DNA from: Winogradskyella epiphytica
GTDB lineage: Bacteria; Bacteroidota; Bacteroidia; Flavobacteriales; Flavobacteriaceae
Assembly (NCBI RefSeq): GCF_003217215.1
Contig: NZ_QJTD01000001.1
Location: forward strand, 310,001-374,000
Length of the DNA: 64,000 nt
Direction of reading: 5' to 3'
Shown here: positions 63,244 to 64,000 of the stretch, piece after piece
Layout: each line of letters starts with the position of its first letter
Position numbering within the stretch: position 1 is the first letter of the stretch
Notes under the pieces: model-generated
Seen by the model: the letters and a program-made list of their open reading frames with translations, nothing else
Told to the model about the DNA's origin: nothing
Database searches by the model: none
Translations under genes and position numbers: made by a program

Positions 63244-64000
63244 ATGTCATCAAACGCAAAGATAGTTCTACGTAAAAAACCAAACAGTAAAGGGCTTTAC
63301 CCATTAGCTGTTCGAATTACAAAAAATCGTCGTTCAACATATCAATATATAGGTCATTATATTGACATAGAGGATTGGGACGAAAAAAATATTCGAGTAA
63401 GAAAGTCTAATTCAAATGCTGATAGTTTAAACAAGTTGCTATCACAGGAACTCTCGAACGCCAATAAAGCACTTATTGACTTACAATCCGAGCATAAAGA
63501 TGCATCTGCCAACCAAATCAAAAAAGAGATATATGCCTCGGGAAACTCTGCTACCTTTTTTGAACTAGCACAAGAGCATCTGGACGAATTGGAAATCGCC
63601 GAAAAATTAAACCGCTTATCTACGGATAGTGCTTTGGTTAGCTATATCATAAAGTTTAATAAATCAAAACAGTTGGCTTTTCAGGAAATTAACGAACGCT
63701 TCCTAAAAAAGCTGATGATATATTTGAAAGCCAAACACGAACTTTCAGAAACATCAGTAATGAACATCTTAGTCCTCATTAGGTTGTTGTTCAACAGAGC
63801 TATTAAGCTCAAAATAGTTAGTAGGGAATTATATCCTTTTGGTGGTGACAAGATTAAAATTAAGTTTCCAGAAACAAGCAAAGTCGGGTTGAATATTATT
63901 GAAGTAAGAGCCATAGAAGCTCTTGAGAATTTAACTTTGAGTGAAATACACACTCGAAATGTCTGGCTCTTTAGTTTTAATTTTGCCGGAATGCGAGTTA
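63244..64000 (+). CDS. Tyrosine-type site-specific integrase (N-terminal part, cut by window edge)
   Basis: The frame is open from ATG 63244 to the window end (252 codons). An N-terminal arm-binding domain (KIVLRKKPNSKGLYPLAVRI, then YIDIEDWDEKNIRVRKS) is followed by a core-binding SAM-like domain (about 105-205: FFELAQEHLDEL, LAFQEINERFLKKLMIYLKA). The catalytic domain begins as LFSFNFAGMRV, where the final Arg is the first catalytic residue. This is the usual Bacteroidota element integrase layout. The active-site remainder is outside the window. Confidence 0.92.
   Translation, partial: MSSNAKIVLRKKPNSKGLYPLAVRITKNRRSTYQYIGHYIDIEDWDEKNIRVRKSNSNADSLNKLLSQELSNANKALIDLQSEHKDASANQIKKEIYASGNSATFFELAQEHLDELEIAEKLNRLSTDSALVSYIIKFNKSKQLAFQEINERFLKKLMIYLKAKHELSETSVMNILVLIRLLFNRAIKLKIVSRELYPFGGDKIKIKFPETSKVGLNIIEVRAIEALENLTLSEIHTRNVWLFSFNFAGMRV

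Larger units (their letters stand above)
62951..64000. mobile_element. Left edge of a tRNA-Leu-integrated genomic island (continues beyond window)
   Basis: A truncated tRNA 3' end serves as attachment core, direct repeats resemble arm-type sites and a tyrosine integrase gene points inward. This is the standard architecture of an integrative element or prophage end. Chromosomal genes stop at 62585. Cargo is not visible in this window. Confidence 0.75.

Noticed and set aside
63681..63953. A 90-codon minus-strand frame over the integrase
   Set aside because: It lies wholly inside the well-supported integrase frame and shows no recognisable domain; it is a shadow.
1..64000. CRISPR arrays, rRNA genes and insertion sequences
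   Set aside because: No regularly spaced repeats with spacers, no rRNA-like sequence and no transposase frame were found by reading both strands.

Overview
The window comes from a marine-type member of the Bacteroidota, most likely a Flavobacteriaceae bacterium. The evidence is low G+C DNA, SusC/SusD nutrient-uptake genes, a type IX secretion (T9SS) sorting domain, many lipoproteins with short lipoboxes, scarce Shine-Dalgarno sequences and TAnnTTTG-type -7 promoter elements. There is no rRNA and no CRISPR array. The only tRNA sequence is a 3' fragment at the right edge.

Layout. (1) 1-6245, minus strand: a cut-off BaiN/HI0933-type flavoprotein, a DUF2254 membrane protein and a very large lipoprotein that joins a metallophosphoesterase, a kinase-like middle and an outer-membrane barrel. 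(2) 6321-11307, minus strand: a compact operon, selO - alpha/beta-hydrolase/OsmC fusion - egtB - egtD, covering protein AMPylation, peroxide or thiol chemistry and ergothioneine synthesis. (3) 11502-15141: an HD-domain protein fused to a Pycsar-type (DUF5706) membrane effector, converging on a large GAF-domain protein. (4) 15286-40029: a complete alpha-glucan (starch/glycogen/maltodextrin) utilisation locus. A 14-kb minus-strand operon (MFS transporter, beta-phosphoglucomutase, GH65 phosphorylase, four GH13 enzymes, one GH31) and a LacI regulator lie back to back with a plus-strand operon (susC, susD, susE-like, T9SS-exported amylase). A perfect 18-bp LacI-type operator lies between them. (5) 40233-62585: a long run of stress and redox genes (catalase, FMN reductase, cytosine deaminase, MgtC, a broken MFS gene, three YceI proteins, a DsbA-like protein, pyruvate oxidase, Dps, a luciferase-like oxidoreductase, K+/H+ antiporter with Usp, a haloperoxidase-like enzyme, Crp/Fnr regulator, pirin, DoxX, quinone oxidoreductase, two small GNAT proteins). 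(6) 62951-64000: the edge of an integrated element: the 3' part of a tRNA-Leu(TAG), phased direct repeats and the N-terminal part of a tyrosine integrase that runs off the window.

How the genes work together. In the glucan locus, the secreted amylase and surface SusD/SusE proteins capture and cut alpha-glucan. SusC imports oligosaccharides, and the GH13/GH31 enzymes trim them. The MFS carrier brings maltose inward. GH65 phosphorolysis plus PgmB then converts maltose to glucose and glucose-6-phosphate. The LacI protein probably switches both arms through the shared operator. The right half reads as a general oxidative and respiratory stress island of chromosomal genes, ending at a tRNA used as an integration site.
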